The translations under genes were made by a program, and so were the position numbers. The notes below the pieces were generated by a model. That model saw nothing but the letters and a program-made list of their open reading frames with translations, did no database searches and was not told where the DNA came from. Positions 36,305 to 47,218 of a stretch of DNA of 64,000 nucleotides are shown here, in pieces. The DNA comes from Paguma larvata (taxonomy: Eukaryota > Chordata > Mammalia > Carnivora > Viverridae), in assembly GCA_030068075.1 (NCBI GenBank), contig CM057834.1, forward strand, positions 95,187,119 to 95,251,118. Reading direction: 5' to 3'. The stretch's first letter is position 1, and every line of letters begins with the position of its first letter.

Positions 36305-36836
36305 CTCCCTTGCTTTCATGGCAAGGAAGCTAATAGGGGATGTTCCTTTCCAAAAAAAGTAAATCTAGAAAGAAGACAAGGGTTCAGTGAACCAGAGATC
36401 TAACAGAGAACAGTCTCTAGCACAATGGCAAAGGGAGGTCTCAGGGTGACTACTGTCCATGAGCAGGAGAGAACAGTTACATCAGGTTGGGTCATTTTGA
36501 CTCGGCAGACAAGCACATTGGTGATTGTCATCATAGGTCTTCAGTGTTCAAATCAACATTTTAACCTGGCAAAGTTTCCGAAAGATGTCTTCCTTCAAGC
36601 AAAGAAACTTCTACAATACCAACTATTCACTAGTTGATAAACAAAATAAACTTCTTCTCATACAGGACTAAGAATCTAGTTTGGTACAGTCCCTTGGAGG
36701 AATAATTTCTCATTGTATCACAGGGTGGGACTATTTATACCCACTGACGTAGTAGTTCAACTTGTAGGTAAATATTGTTGAGAGAAAAGTGCTAACACTA
36801 ATGATGTTTTACTTTATTTCTTGAGCTTTTTAATAC

Positions 36837-36860
36837 ATACACACACACACACACACACAC
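36837..36860. repeat. (CA)n microsatellite, left arm of an inverted pair
   Basis: About 12 CA units. With the TG run at 36893-36928 it is an inverted repeat separated by about 35 bp. Confidence 0.95.
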
Positions 36861-36891
36861 GAATTGACTTTATCATTATAACCCACATATA

Positions 36892-36892
<1 letters not shown>

Positions 36893-36928
<36 letters not shown>
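36893..36928. repeat. (TG)n microsatellite, right arm of an inverted pair
   Basis: TATATG followed by about 15 GT units, complementary in orientation to the CA run just upstream. Confidence 0.95.
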
Positions 36929-36932
<4 letters not shown>

Positions 36933-36935
36933 TTT

Positions 36936-37005
36936 ATTTTATAGATGAGGAAATCACATAGGACTAAGTAACTTCCCCAAGGTTACCTAGCTATTCATGC
37001 TTCTA
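36936..37005 (-). mobile_element. MIR core fragment
   Basis: 'TTTTATAGATGAGGAAATCACATAGGACTAAGTAACTTCCCCAAGGTTACCTAGCTA' is the highly recognisable core of MIR in reverse (ttttacagatgaggaaactgag...ttgcccaaggtcacacagcta). Confidence 0.75.
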
Positions 37006-37623
37006 TTAAAATTAATGAATTAGATAAACACTTGGGTGGAAACTAAAAAGAAGTTTCAGAGTGGCACACACATGTGCTGACTGTAGGAAGTTTAAAATAA
37101 TGAAAAAAAAATGGAGAAGATAAAGCTAATAGTTGTTTCTGTCTCCAGTGGCAGGATCAAAGTACCAGGCAGAGGTTCAAAGCCATATGTTTTATTTTCT
37201 AAATAATCTAACATACGTGGTAAGATAGAAGTATTATAAAATCAGAGAGGTGTGACATGGTTCTTTTGCATTCCTTCTACTTTTCTGTATGATGGAATAT
37301 TTTATAACTTCATATAGGGAAGAAAAGGCAGTCAGTAACTCTTGAGTTATCTTGTCTTTTAATGTTAGAGCAACCCATGCTATTTTTTATTATAATCCAT
37401 ACTTGACACAAAAGGATCATGTATTGTATAAATATATGAATTAAATAAATGATACAATATAAATGTCCTAAAAAGAGGTCCTCTCTTTCCCACTCAGTGA
37501 TTCAATTTATTTTCTGTAAATTAAATTTTTTCTGTACGTTGAGTGTTAAAGCTTGTGATGGGTTGGAAATATAAATTCTGAGTATAAAGTATCTTTGCCT
37601 ACTCTGATCTTCTTCCTTACAGG

Positions 37624-38185
37624 CGATTCAGGCAGGCTGGGTCCAAGAACCCAGAGGCAGGTCCTGCAGGACCAGCCAAGAGGCCCTTTGGCTTCACACA
37701 CAATAGAAATCAAATGCAAGCCAGAGAAGGTAAAAACAGAGTTTATTGAATAGCATGAGTGACAGACAGAGAATAGCAGATGAAGGATCTGGGAGACTTG
37801 AAAAGGAAAGGAGAATGAGTCTCATCATCACTTAGGGTTAGGGGTTTATGTTGGAAAAGGGTCTGGGGTGTGTGTTCCTTCAGGAATCCAGAGTGGGGTT
37901 TGTTCCATAAACTACCTAAGCTAGAGATGTTGATACTGGCATCTCCTGAGGTTTGTTTGAAGCCAGTGCCCTGGCTCCTGTATGGGAGCTGGCTCTTCCT
38001 GGGTGTTAGCAGGTATTTGGGGACTAGGGCAAAACTTAGAGAATGATCATTTTTCTTGTTTCCCCCTTGAAAGTGGGAACGTAGCTTCTTTGGTTTCTTC
38101 GGAGAACATGAGTAAATTGGGCCCAGCAGAAAAACCGTAGAGATGGAGCCATTTAAAAATGGAGTTCCTTAGCTTCGCTGCCTCA
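37624..38185 (-). mobile_element. Solo LTR, class I endogenous retrovirus
   Basis: 562 bp, minus orientation, aligning by eye along its whole length with the LTR at 62064-62661. Shared blocks include 'ACCCAGAGG', 'GGACCAGCCAAGAG', 'GTTCCTTCAGGAAT' and 'TAGCTTCTTTGGTTT'. CAGG at 37620-37623 and 38186-38189 is a 4-bp target duplication, as expected for class I. A minus-strand AATAAA (plus TTTATT, 37742-37747) is kept. No internal retroviral sequence adjoins it, so it is a solo LTR left by LTR-LTR recombination (inference). Confidence 0.85.
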
Positions 38186-38901
38186 CAGGGAAATGTAAAG
38201 TCATCTAACTTTGATTTTTTTTTAAAGGCAATAATTTTAGTCAAAGTAGCTCTAAATGCTTAAATACTAGCCAAGAGCCTGTTATTTAGACTGTTAGCAT
38301 ACGGTGCACCCGTTACTTTATTATGTTTCCTTGTGATGCTTTGCTTCATACAACTAAATGTGGTAATTGGTCGTGGAGTAGAAAATGTTAAGAAAACTAC
38401 TTTTGCTATATTTTCCTAAAACCTGGATCAAATGAATAAGCTATCTGTAATTCATCTTACGAACTTAATGAAATTTAATAATATGACAAAAATATAAACT
38501 TAACTTTCACAAATATTGGATATCTGAAAATATTGGCACATATTTTTCTGGTTTTAGTTTATGCAGATTTGCAAATACTTCCCAAACTATTGTCAGTAGT
38601 ATCTGCAAAGGAGAGAATCATGGTCACCATCCACTGAGTGAAAATTTCAGAAAATGCTTATTATCTCAAAGGCTTTAGAATAATGAAATATATAGCAGTA
38701 AAATTAATACATTCTTCTCTTCGTACTGTTATTGAAAGAAAAAGCAAAATTGTAATGAAATAAAATAAACATAGGTTCATTTTCTTTCTCCTTATTAAAG
38801 TCAATTCTAATAGGTACAAAGATCAATTGAATATTACTCGCTGATGATGTATACTTAATTTTGGCTAGCCCTGCCTTTTGAATAAGTCTAACTTACCCTT
38901 T
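38186..38901. other. No gene or clear repeat seen
   Basis: AT-rich, unassigned sequence between the solo LTR and the next SINE; nothing recognisable. Confidence 0.35.
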
Positions 38902-39055
38902 ATTTTTTTTTAATGTTTGTTTATTTATTTTGAGAGAAAGAGAACGCATACAAAAGCATGGGTCGGGGCAGAGAGAGACAGAGAATCCCAGGCAGGCTTC
39001 ATGCTGTCAGTGTAAAGCCTGACTCAGGCTCGCAACTGAGGCACCCAGGCACCTC
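38902..39055 (-). mobile_element. CAN-SINE with internal deletion
   Basis: The left A-rich tail (as T-run) and (TC)n are complete, but most of the tRNA-like head is deleted: the B-box region and A-box region are missing between 'GACTCAGGCTCG' and 'AACTGAGGCACCCAGGCACCT'. About 150 bp remain. It is probably dead for transcription. Confidence 0.88.
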
Positions 39056-41410
39056 CATCCCTTAATTTGCTCTTGTCCATTATTTCATGGGATCCATCAG
39101 GAAATTATTCTAAATACTCTCTCATGTTAACAGTAAGAAAAAATGTTTTTTTTTGTTAATCCTGGAGATAAATGTATCCAATCGCCTAGTCAAGTAAAGG
39201 ACAGAAAATGATGACAATATTTGGTTCTAAATCTTACATTATTTCTGATATATAATGAGAGAGTAAGCTTTAATTTTTATGACTTTTATTTGGAAATAAT
39301 TCTGAAAAGCCAGACCAGTATGGTGATTCTTTTTAAAAATATGTCCTTCATTCTTTAGTTTACTGGGCCTGGTATTAGAATCTGTGGAGCATTTCAAAAG
39401 CAAAGTAGTTTTCATTGTGAAGGAATTATAATAACAAATGGGAAAAGTTATACAGATGCATTATAAAAATCTAGATTGTACATGTATAGAAAACATACAC
39501 ACTAACAAGTTTCCATGCACAATATAATTAACTATGAGTCCATTTCCTAACACCTCTTGCATAATATGTCATACCATCTAGTGATGGGAGTAATCTAAAA
39601 TGTAATCTAAATACCAGGTTTACAAAAACCTGATGTGTGATGGAGTAAAGCACTGATTTAAAATATCAAGCCATGTAGCTTCTAACAGAATTGGTGCTTG
39701 TCAGATTACAGAGTTTTGACAAAGGAATGTTTTTCATACGGACTCAGTCCAGTATGTGTGCTTACCTTGGCTACAGAACTGTGTATTTATTTCCCTTGGT
39801 GTTTTGCTGAATTAATAATTTCTCTTTGAAAGGGGGTCATTTGTAGCCAGTGGACTTTTCAAGCTGTGTTTATCTTCAATTTGCAATTCAATTGAATTGG
39901 AAGAAAATATATTTAAATATGGATCATTTCAGATAAAAAAAATAAGGCCTCCTTTAATGGGGAAAAAGACACTAGAGATTAACTTAGCTCAACATCCAAT
40001 AGAATATTTATCAGTCTAACATTAATTAAAACTTTAAGTAAAGGGAAATCTTCCAGGTCTTCCTCAACCTGGAGGTTAAGAGGTGAGATAAAGAAGCCAT
40101 CAGCTTAAATTTTAGGGTCCGACTTTCATGGTATTACTATAAATCAGTTGAGATTATTTTTAGAGCCTACATATCTTTCACAGTTTTCATTGTATATAGA
40201 CTGACACAGAAATGCGTACTGATATAAACGTGTATTTAGTTCTGTGCAGTGGAAGAGCCTGGAAGCAGTGGCAGCCTGACAGCACTGGGTGCACCAGGCA
40301 TCTAGATCTTGGTTCTCCACAGACAGATTAGGGGTTCCAAAAAAAAAAAGGGGCGATGTCAGGGGTGACACAAGAAAAGCAGAGGACAAATCATAAACCT
40401 TGAGCATGAGAAAATGCTCGAGAATGATGGTGCCAGAACACCTGGATGGCGTCAGGTCAGCTGGACGCTAGTTTGACGGGAATCCTCTTGGCCAAATCTG
40501 GAACAATTTGAGCATCAAATGAATGTAATAGATTATAACGTTGAATAAAATAAGAATACTTGAATTTCTCCTGTGATAAATAAATAAATTTTCCTGGGAA
40601 AATCTTTCTTTATAGAAGAGTTCCAACTAAGCAGTATAGAAGGGATGAGGGAATCAGAAGATTGCAGTATGACAGCCGTCATTGTAACGATTCATTCTGC
40701 CAAGAAGTGCAGTAGATACAAAGACTAGTGGGTAAACGTTTGATGGGGGATTGGAATGTTTACATAATTCGAATGTACTTTCCTCCAAAATAATTATTAA
40801 TTGAAGTGGGAAAACAGTGGTGAAGACTGGCAAGTGATTAAAATTAATATTGCCAGTAGTGGAGCAAGTGGATATCATAGACTACCCATAGGAAACGTCA
40901 CTTCTGTGATATTCCTGCCAAAATGTATAACTAAGCTTCATCATAAGGAAGCGGAAGAAAACCCAAATTGATGAGCGTTATATAGAAATCTGATGTGTAA
41001 TTTAAAAGTGTCAAGGTATGGAAGCAAAGGAAAGAATAGAAAAGGTTCTGTGTCAAATGATGCATGAAAACTAAATGTGCCATGATTCTTAAGTGGGTGA
41101 AATCTAAGGTTAGTACAGTTGACAGTAGTAATTAACATGAATGCCATGATTTTCAAGGTTATTGTGGTTATATAGAAGAGTTTCCTTCCTTGTAGAAAAT
41201 AAATACTGCACTATTTGAGATTATGTTGGAAATTTACTTTCAAGTGATGTAGAAGGGAAAATACATACTATTCTTGTAAATTTTCTTTATGTTTGAAATT
41301 ACTTCAAAATAGGAAGATGGAGAAGTAATAGTTTTGAAAACAAGTATTACAGTTAAGAAATGACAGTTTAATTCAGAATTGAACCTGAATAATATTTGTA
41401 AATGTAGTTA
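39056..41410. other. No gene or clear repeat seen
   Basis: AT-rich, unassigned. Four minus-strand frames of 71-87 codons (40144-40407, 40654-40878, 40941-41156 and similar) have no recognisable features. Confidence 0.35.
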
Positions 41411-41417
41411 GAAGTTG

Positions 41418-42290
41418 AAAGTAAATGACAACTATTGGGACCTTATCAAGATAAAAAGCTTCTGGACAGTAAAGGAAACAAGTAACAACACTAAAAGGCA
41501 ACCAGTGGAATGGGAGAAGATATTTGCAAGTGACATATCAGATAAAGAAAGAACTTCTCAAACTCAACACCCAAAAAAAAATAATCCATTGAAGAAATGG
41601 GCAAAAGACGTGAACTGATACGTTTCCAAAGAAGACATCCAGATGGCCCACAGACACGTGAAAAGATGCTCAACATCACTCATCATCGGGGAAATACAAA
41701 TCAAAACCACATTGAGATACCACCTCACCCCTGTCAGAATGGCTAAGATTAACAACTCAGGAAACTACAAATGTTGGCGACGATGAGGAGAAAGGGGAAT
41801 ACTTTTGCACTGTTGGTAGGAATGCAAAGTGGTACAGCCACTTTGGAAAACAGTGTGGAGGTTCCTCAAAAAATGAAAAATAGAGCTACCCTACAACCCA
41901 GTAATTGCCCTGCTGGGTATTTACCCAAAGGATATAAAAATGCTGAATCAAAGAGGCAAATGCACCCCAATGTCTATACAGCGCTATCAACAATAGCCAA
42001 ATTATAGAAAGAGCCCGAAGGTCCATCGACTGATACATGGATAATGAAGATGTGGTATGTGTATATATGTGTATACACACACATACACACACAGTGGGGT
42101 ATTAGTGATCAAAAAGAGTGAAATCTTGCCATTTGCAACAAGGTGGTTAGAACTAGAATGTATTATGTTAAGTGAAATAAATCAGTCAGAGAATGACAAA
42201 TATCATATAATTTCACTCATAGAATTTAAGAAATACAAAAGATGAACATAGAGGAAGGAAGGAAAAATTAGAAAAACAGAGAGAGAAGAG
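41418..42290 (+). mobile_element. L1 LINE, ORF2 3' end, carnivore type, broken
   Basis: Sense L1: 'GACCTTATCAAGATAAAAAGCTTCTG', 'GAAGACATCCAGATGGCC', 'GCTCAACATCACTCATCATC', 'CACCTCACCCCTGTCAGAATGGC', 'TGCACCCCAATGTCTATA' and 'TTTCACTCATAGAATTTAAG'. This is the C-terminal part of ORF2 (after the reverse transcriptase domain) plus the first 3' UTR bases. It is 5' truncated and has frameshifts and stops, so no long frame survives. A (TA/CA)n expansion lies inside. It meets a SINE fragment at 42291. Confidence 0.92.
42056..42093. repeat. (TA/CA)n microsatellite inside L1
   Basis: A TATATGTG/TACACACA stretch replacing the usual short TATATA segment of this L1 region. Confidence 0.85.
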
Positions 42291-42418
42291 AGTGCTTGGG
42301 TGGCTCATTCGGTTAAGTGTCAGACTCTTGATTTCAGCTGAGGTCATGATCTCATGGTTCGTGAGTTCAAGCCCTACATTGGACTCTGCACTGACAGTGC
42401 AGAGACTGCTTGGAACTG
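42291..42418 (+). mobile_element. CAN-SINE, 3' truncated
   Basis: The head (GTGCTTGGGTGGCTCATTCG), B-box-like GTGAGTTCAAGCCC and middle (ACTGACAGTGCAGAGACTGC) are present. It stops before the (TC)n and A tail. As SINEs normally keep their 3' ends, a later deletion probably removed the tail together with the rest of the L1 3' UTR. Confidence 0.88.
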
Positions 42419-42599
42419 CATACACATAATTACTGGATGATTCAGGGACATGTCGGTGTTAGAACCATTATACATATTTGTGTTGAGGCCTGGGGTAGGA
42501 GTGCAGACGTGGGGTAGGAGTGGAGGGGTGTCAAAACTTCCAGTTGTTTTCAGAATCAGGACTAAACTGTTAGTTTAGCTTTGTGCTAAAAGTTTTTAG

Positions 42600-42960
42600 T
42601 TTTGTGATTGTTTTCAGTCTACCAGCATTTCATTTGGTTTTATTTTCCATATGTTATATAACCATTTCAGCCCATTCTAGCCAATGTACTGTCCCTCACC
42701 ACGCTGTCTTCACCTCGGTGCTTCAACACTGGCCGTTCTGCCTAAAATGCTTTTCCTCTGCCTCACTGCTTAGCCATTGTCAGGATCTATCTCTGATTCC
42801 TGCCTTATCTGGCAACTTTTCTGGAACATTCCACACCCATGTACTTCCTCTGAATACTTAAATAGTGTATGTTCTTAGCATAATTTCTTGAGCAAGTAAT
42901 CTTCACTGCCTAGTGAGATATGGAGTATTGTCTTCCTATTCGTATCTACCTCATGAACTT
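42600..42960 (+). mobile_element. Possible L2 3' region
   Basis: 'CACTGGCCGTTCTGCCTAAAATGCTTTTCCTCTGCCTC' resembles the L2 segment 'ttgctgttccctctgcctggaatgctcttcc', and the downstream order (CTTCCTCTGAATAC, then ACTGCCTAG) is compatible. Heavily diverged. Confidence 0.45.
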
Positions 42961-42964
42961 CGCC

Positions 42965-44090
42965 TGCCTAAAGCGAGACTATTGAGAGCTGAATCCTGTC
43001 TGATATGAACCCAGTGTTTCCTGTGACCCAGATCCCGTGCCAGCTTCTGAGGACAGAAAAGTATTTTTCTTTTCCAAATAGGCTTTTGTATTAGGGTAAG
43101 TTTTGGACAAATTAAAGAGAGGTACAAGCCAAAAATATGAAAATATATTTGTGAATTTGTGTGTATTGGAGGCACAAAGAGTTATGAATGAAAAAAGGAT
43201 GTTTGTGATTCGATGTCAAGGAAGGGTAACTGCGTTTTGTCAGATACTTCGTGAGGCTTTCTGAGTCCACATCTTTTGGATATTGTTAAACGAACTCACT
43301 AAAGCAGTCTATAGGTTGTGTATCTCATTTTAATGTTAGTTATTATTCCCTATTCCTAGACGAATGAATTTTTCCAACAGGGGTTAAACCTCAGGAATAT
43401 AATATAAAATGTCAGCAATCCTAGAAGTTTTTGTTACATTATCCAACAATATAAATAAATAATTTTCCAGAAGTGAGTGAGGACTTCCTACCCACAACCC
43501 CTTCCCTACCCCCCCACAGCTGGCAGCGCACCCAACCAAATGAATTGATTTAGTGTCTACAGCATTCTCTGCCAGTCTTTGGTGGAAAGAGTGTTAATCA
43601 GTAGTGAAAGGTCTCAAGTCTTGGCAACAGAAAACAAAGTAGAAGGAAGAGGCCTAAATAATACTCCTCTGTAAGCAGCCCTGGCGATTCTTGAGCTCTT
43701 TGTATACAACATGAAGGAAAGCACACGAATATGTCACTCTTTTCTTGACTGCTCTGAGATGCCTGACAAATTGACACATAATTTTAAGATTATTAATGCC
43801 AAATTAAAAAACAAAAACTTGCTATAAAATTTCCTATAGCAATGTTTTTTTTTGTAAATATTAAGGGATTAATTTCTTAAATCATTTCAGTTAACTTTAA
43901 TTGTGCTCAGTGAATGTTTATGGATGCTTTTTGTTTGTTTTTTCCTGTCCGCATAGTATTTGCTTTTTTAGACAGTTCAGAAAACAGTTCAGAAAACAAA
44001 GACAGAGGAATGGTTAATGTAATTTAGGTTGTCTGATTCAGGACATAGATAGGGTTTAAAGGGAGTCAAAATGATGAACAAAATGACTTT
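42965..44090. other. No gene seen
   Basis: Unassigned sequence. A perfect 12-bp tandem duplication (ACAGTTCAGAAA) is at 43972-43995. Confidence 0.35.
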
Positions 44091-44094
44091 GGGA

Positions 44095-44205
44095 ACACTA
44101 TTAAACACTCTCAGCCTCTGTATCCTCATCTGTAAACTGGGTTGCTTGGAGAATTAAGAAAACGTACGAAGCTCTAAGGACATTTATGGCACTTCTTATC
44201 TTTAA
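44095..44205 (+). mobile_element. MIR fragment
   Basis: 'ACTCTCAGCCTCTGTATCCTCATCTGTAAACTGGGTTGC' is the MIR core 'cctctctgtgcctcagtttcctcatctgtaaaatgggg', followed by 'GAGAATTAAGAAAACG', the next MIR segment. Confidence 0.75.
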
Positions 44206-44209
44206 TTAT

Positions 44210-46185
44210 ATTGTCTTCTGCCTTCAGATGCAGTCAGTGATCATTTTTTATTTTGTAGACAAAATGCTGGCATCATCCAAAATCAGAATTCTGATTTTTT
44301 TTTTAGTTATCCATTTAAAAATACCATGCCCTGGTAATATCTAAAGACTGATTTTTGTCTTTGAGTGCTAATAGTGATCATAAAACCTTCATGACTGTGA
44401 TTGTCTAATTGCTAATGTCAGGTGGCTCCATCACTGAGCTACTCAGAGGATCTCGTGGTTCATAAGGAAGGATCGAAGAAGCATCATGGTGATATGTAGG
44501 TTGTAACAATTTCTGGGTTTTCTATGTTTCTGAGGGTAAAATGGGCTCGAGTCAGTGAATTACTATTATATCAGTTTTCACATTTCACAGGCTTAATCAT
44601 TTTTGATTGCTGTATTCTTTTGAATTTAAGAAATATTTAAAACACCAGAGTTTTGTAAATACGGAAAAGGGAGGTCCTAGAAATCTCATAAACCACCTTC
44701 CATCCTTAGTTCCACCACCATCAAACTTTATTCTAAATCCTGTGTATGCTAGTGGTTGGCCTTTGGCTCCAAGGTGGCAGTGTATAAACACAGTAAGAAC
44801 TTAGAAGCTGACACAGTGGCCCTCAATTTCTTTCTTCTTAGGAATGACGGGTAAATCGACTGTCACTTCTGCTAGGGAGCAGTAGACATTATCATGAGGT
44901 ATATCAGGTTGCAAAGTCTCTGCCTTAACTGAATAGTTTTACAGTACTTACCTGATTTTCATTGCTTGTGCACTGTGTTCACCCCTTGAGAACACTAAAA
45001 ATTTGGTAATTTTCCATTTGAGTTCTAGGAGATTGAAAGCTGTAGGACTTTTCAAAAACTTTCTGACACATCAGTGCTAATTTGAGTCGAACTCAGCTAG
45101 CTCTCACAGTTGACGAAAGCAAGGAAAACCCGTGAGCGATGACAGTCTTTTAGTCTAATATCCAATTGCTTGTCTAAGTGTCATTGGTGAAAGGCAAGTC
45201 TCTCTGTTCTTTTTCTGAGTTCAAGCCAGTGTGCTCCTGTACATAGCATGGTAAGAAATCTCCACAGAAGATCATTCCATGGATGTAAGGAATCGAATAT
45301 TTCTACATTCAAACCTCTTTCCCATCTTGCCCATTATAAAGTTTGCTGTGTGTAATCTTCGAAATAGCAGAACTGAAAAACAGACAATAAAATGTAGGTT
45401 TTAAATTATCCTAAACCTATGCAGACTAATTCCCAGGGCCACTTAAATAAGAACTGGTTCCACATGAAGGGTAAATAGGCATATTATCAGATGGTTCCAT
45501 TTGAACAAAGTATTTCTTCTTTATTTTCCAAAAAGCCTAAAATTCCAGTTTTCAAATTCCTCTTTATATTTCAGACATTTTTTTTTTTCTTTTTCTGGAA
45601 AGCTTCTTTTCAAAGTCTCATATTGCTTCTTACAGAAAACTCGGATTAACAAAGCACAAAATAGTTTGGAGATTCGCTGGTTGTTTTGCAATCAGGAGCA
45701 GAGCTCTAGAAGAACGGGCCACAGATATGTCGTATTTGAGTCTGGCACAGGTCATGGGCAAGGTCTGCTCAGGTTCCTGTGCACTCAGGGACCCCTGCTG
45801 TCATCCCTCAGAGAAGACTGTGCATTTGGGGACAGCCTGGGGTCAGGAGATCCTGAAGGAGGCCCCTGAAGACTTCAGCTGCTCGAGAAAAATATAACCA
45901 GTTTTATTCTTCATCGTATCGTGGTCATTTGAGCTAGTGAAAAAAATCAGTTGAAAGGATTCCCCGGATATCTTTCCATCTCCGCTGTAGATAATGGGAC
46001 CATCCACATGGCTAAGTACTATTCCCCTCCCGCAAGCCTTTCGTTTCCCCTTCTCACTATGTAAAATGCTTCATGAAATGATCTCAAGTGAAATTTATTA
46101 TTTTCGTTCAAATTCTCTTCAAGTTTTTAGTATCTCCTACTCAGTTTTAATTTTTATTTGTTTGTTTATTTATTTATTTTAAGAT
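44210..46185. other. No gene or clear repeat seen
   Basis: AT-rich, with a GC-richer patch at 45.68-45.88 kb covered by a 122-codon plus frame (45501-45869). No domain is recognisable and half of the frame lies in T-rich sequence, so I do not call it a gene. Confidence 0.35.
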
Positions 46186-46196
46186 AGACTTTTTGA

Positions 46197-46378
46197 GGGT
46201 GCCTGGGTGGCTCAGTTGGTTAAGCATCTGACTGGCTCAGGTAGTGATCTCACAGTTAGTGACCTCAAGCCCGGCTTCAGGGGAGCCATGCTTCTCTCTT
46301 TCTGTCCCCCACCCTGTCTATCTGTACCCCTTGCTCACTTGTGCTCTCTCTCTCTCTCTCAAAAAAAAAAAAAAAAAA
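46197..46378 (+). mobile_element. CAN-SINE with exact TSD and pure A tail
   Basis: GGTGCCTGGGTGGCTCAGTT head, shortened middle, (TC)n and an uninterrupted A run of about 19 (including one base of the TSD). AGACTTTTTGA is an exact 11-bp TSD (46186-46196 and 46379-46389). The long pure tail and clean TSD suggest a relatively recent insertion. Confidence 0.95.
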
Positions 46379-46428
46379 AGACTTTTTGATAATGCAAAAG
46401 GCATTACAATAATAAAGATAAGTAAAGT

Positions 46429-47073
46429 TGCCGGCATCCAGTTCCGGCAAATCTAGGGGTTCCCGAAGGACGGACAGTCCGGGAAAGGAAATGAGAGAGC
46501 CACGAGAGAGATGTAGTCTGATCACCAAGCAGGCAGCCCTGGCAATTCTGGCATCTCCGCCCTGCTGGTCTCAGTGTCTTTATTTTTAAAGTGACACTCC
46601 ATCAATGAGTGACATTCATAGTTTGATATCTTTAACAATAATGTGTTTTTACCAGGAATGTGGCAACTTCTTCAATCCTGAATGTCGGTTTCAGGTTAAT
46701 TAACATATAAATTTAGGGCAGGGGGAGAGAACAGGGTGTTTCCTTGAGGCCTATACTTCCAAGTATAATGGGGGAGGTGCAACCCAACTGGCAAGGGCAG
46801 ACCGCTCCATGCTTGTCCTTTTGCTTACGAATAAGTACGTTTCCATAGTCTCCTTCAGATGTTGTCCATCAGTGCATCGCATTCCAAGTTCCCTTTTTTA
46901 CCTGAATGTCATAAAACAAAAGGTCAGCGAGGGCTGCTCAAGAAGTCCAGGCCTGAAAGGTTGTTTGAAGGAGGTGGTATTGGGGGCCCTTTTGGGCCGG
47001 CAGGAGCTTTGCTTCTACTGCCTTATCCACACAGGGAGGTTTCTCATCTGTGAGCCCAAGATGGCTCCCAACA
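46429..47073 (-). mobile_element. Solo LTR, class II (ERVK-like) endogenous retrovirus
   Basis: 645 bp. Read on the minus strand it begins TGTTGGGAGCCATC, the start typical of betaretrovirus-like LTRs, and ends GATGCCGGCA. TAAAGT at 46423-46428 and 47074-47079 is an exact 6-bp duplication, diagnostic of class II integration. A minus-strand AATAAA (plus TTTATT, 46579-46584) serves as polyadenylation signal. It is flanked by ordinary DNA on both sides, so no provirus remains. Confidence 0.9.
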
Positions 47074-47188
47074 TAAAGTAAAAGTGAAGATAAGTAAATC
47101 ACGACAAGTAAATGGCAGTTAACTAACCTGTTGTCACGGAAAGGCCCTTTTCACAACACACTTGCCAAGTTTAAATTTCAAAATGTAC

Positions 47189-47218
47189 CAAAACAACAAC
47201 AACAACAACAACAACAAA
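47189..47218. repeat. (CAA)n microsatellite
   Basis: About nine uninterrupted AAC/CAA units. Confidence 0.95.

Noticed and set aside
36837..36928. CRISPR-like or palindromic array
   Set aside because: It is a pair of dinucleotide microsatellites; no spaced identical repeats of CRISPR kind occur anywhere, and the genome is mammalian.
37840..37865. Telomere-like TTAGGGTTAGGGG
   Set aside because: Only about two units, and the same segment occurs in the related LTR at 62 kb, so it belongs to the LTR.
44396..44465. Possible very degraded SINE (GGTGGCTCCATCACTGAGC ... GATCTCGTGGTTCATAAG)
   Set aside because: Two short matches to the CAN-SINE head exist, but the middle, (TC)n and tail are absent and spacing is wrong.
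45501..45869. 122-codon plus-strand frame
   Set aside because: Half lies in T-rich sequence, no known domain, no splice evidence. Kept only as a note in the unassigned stretch.
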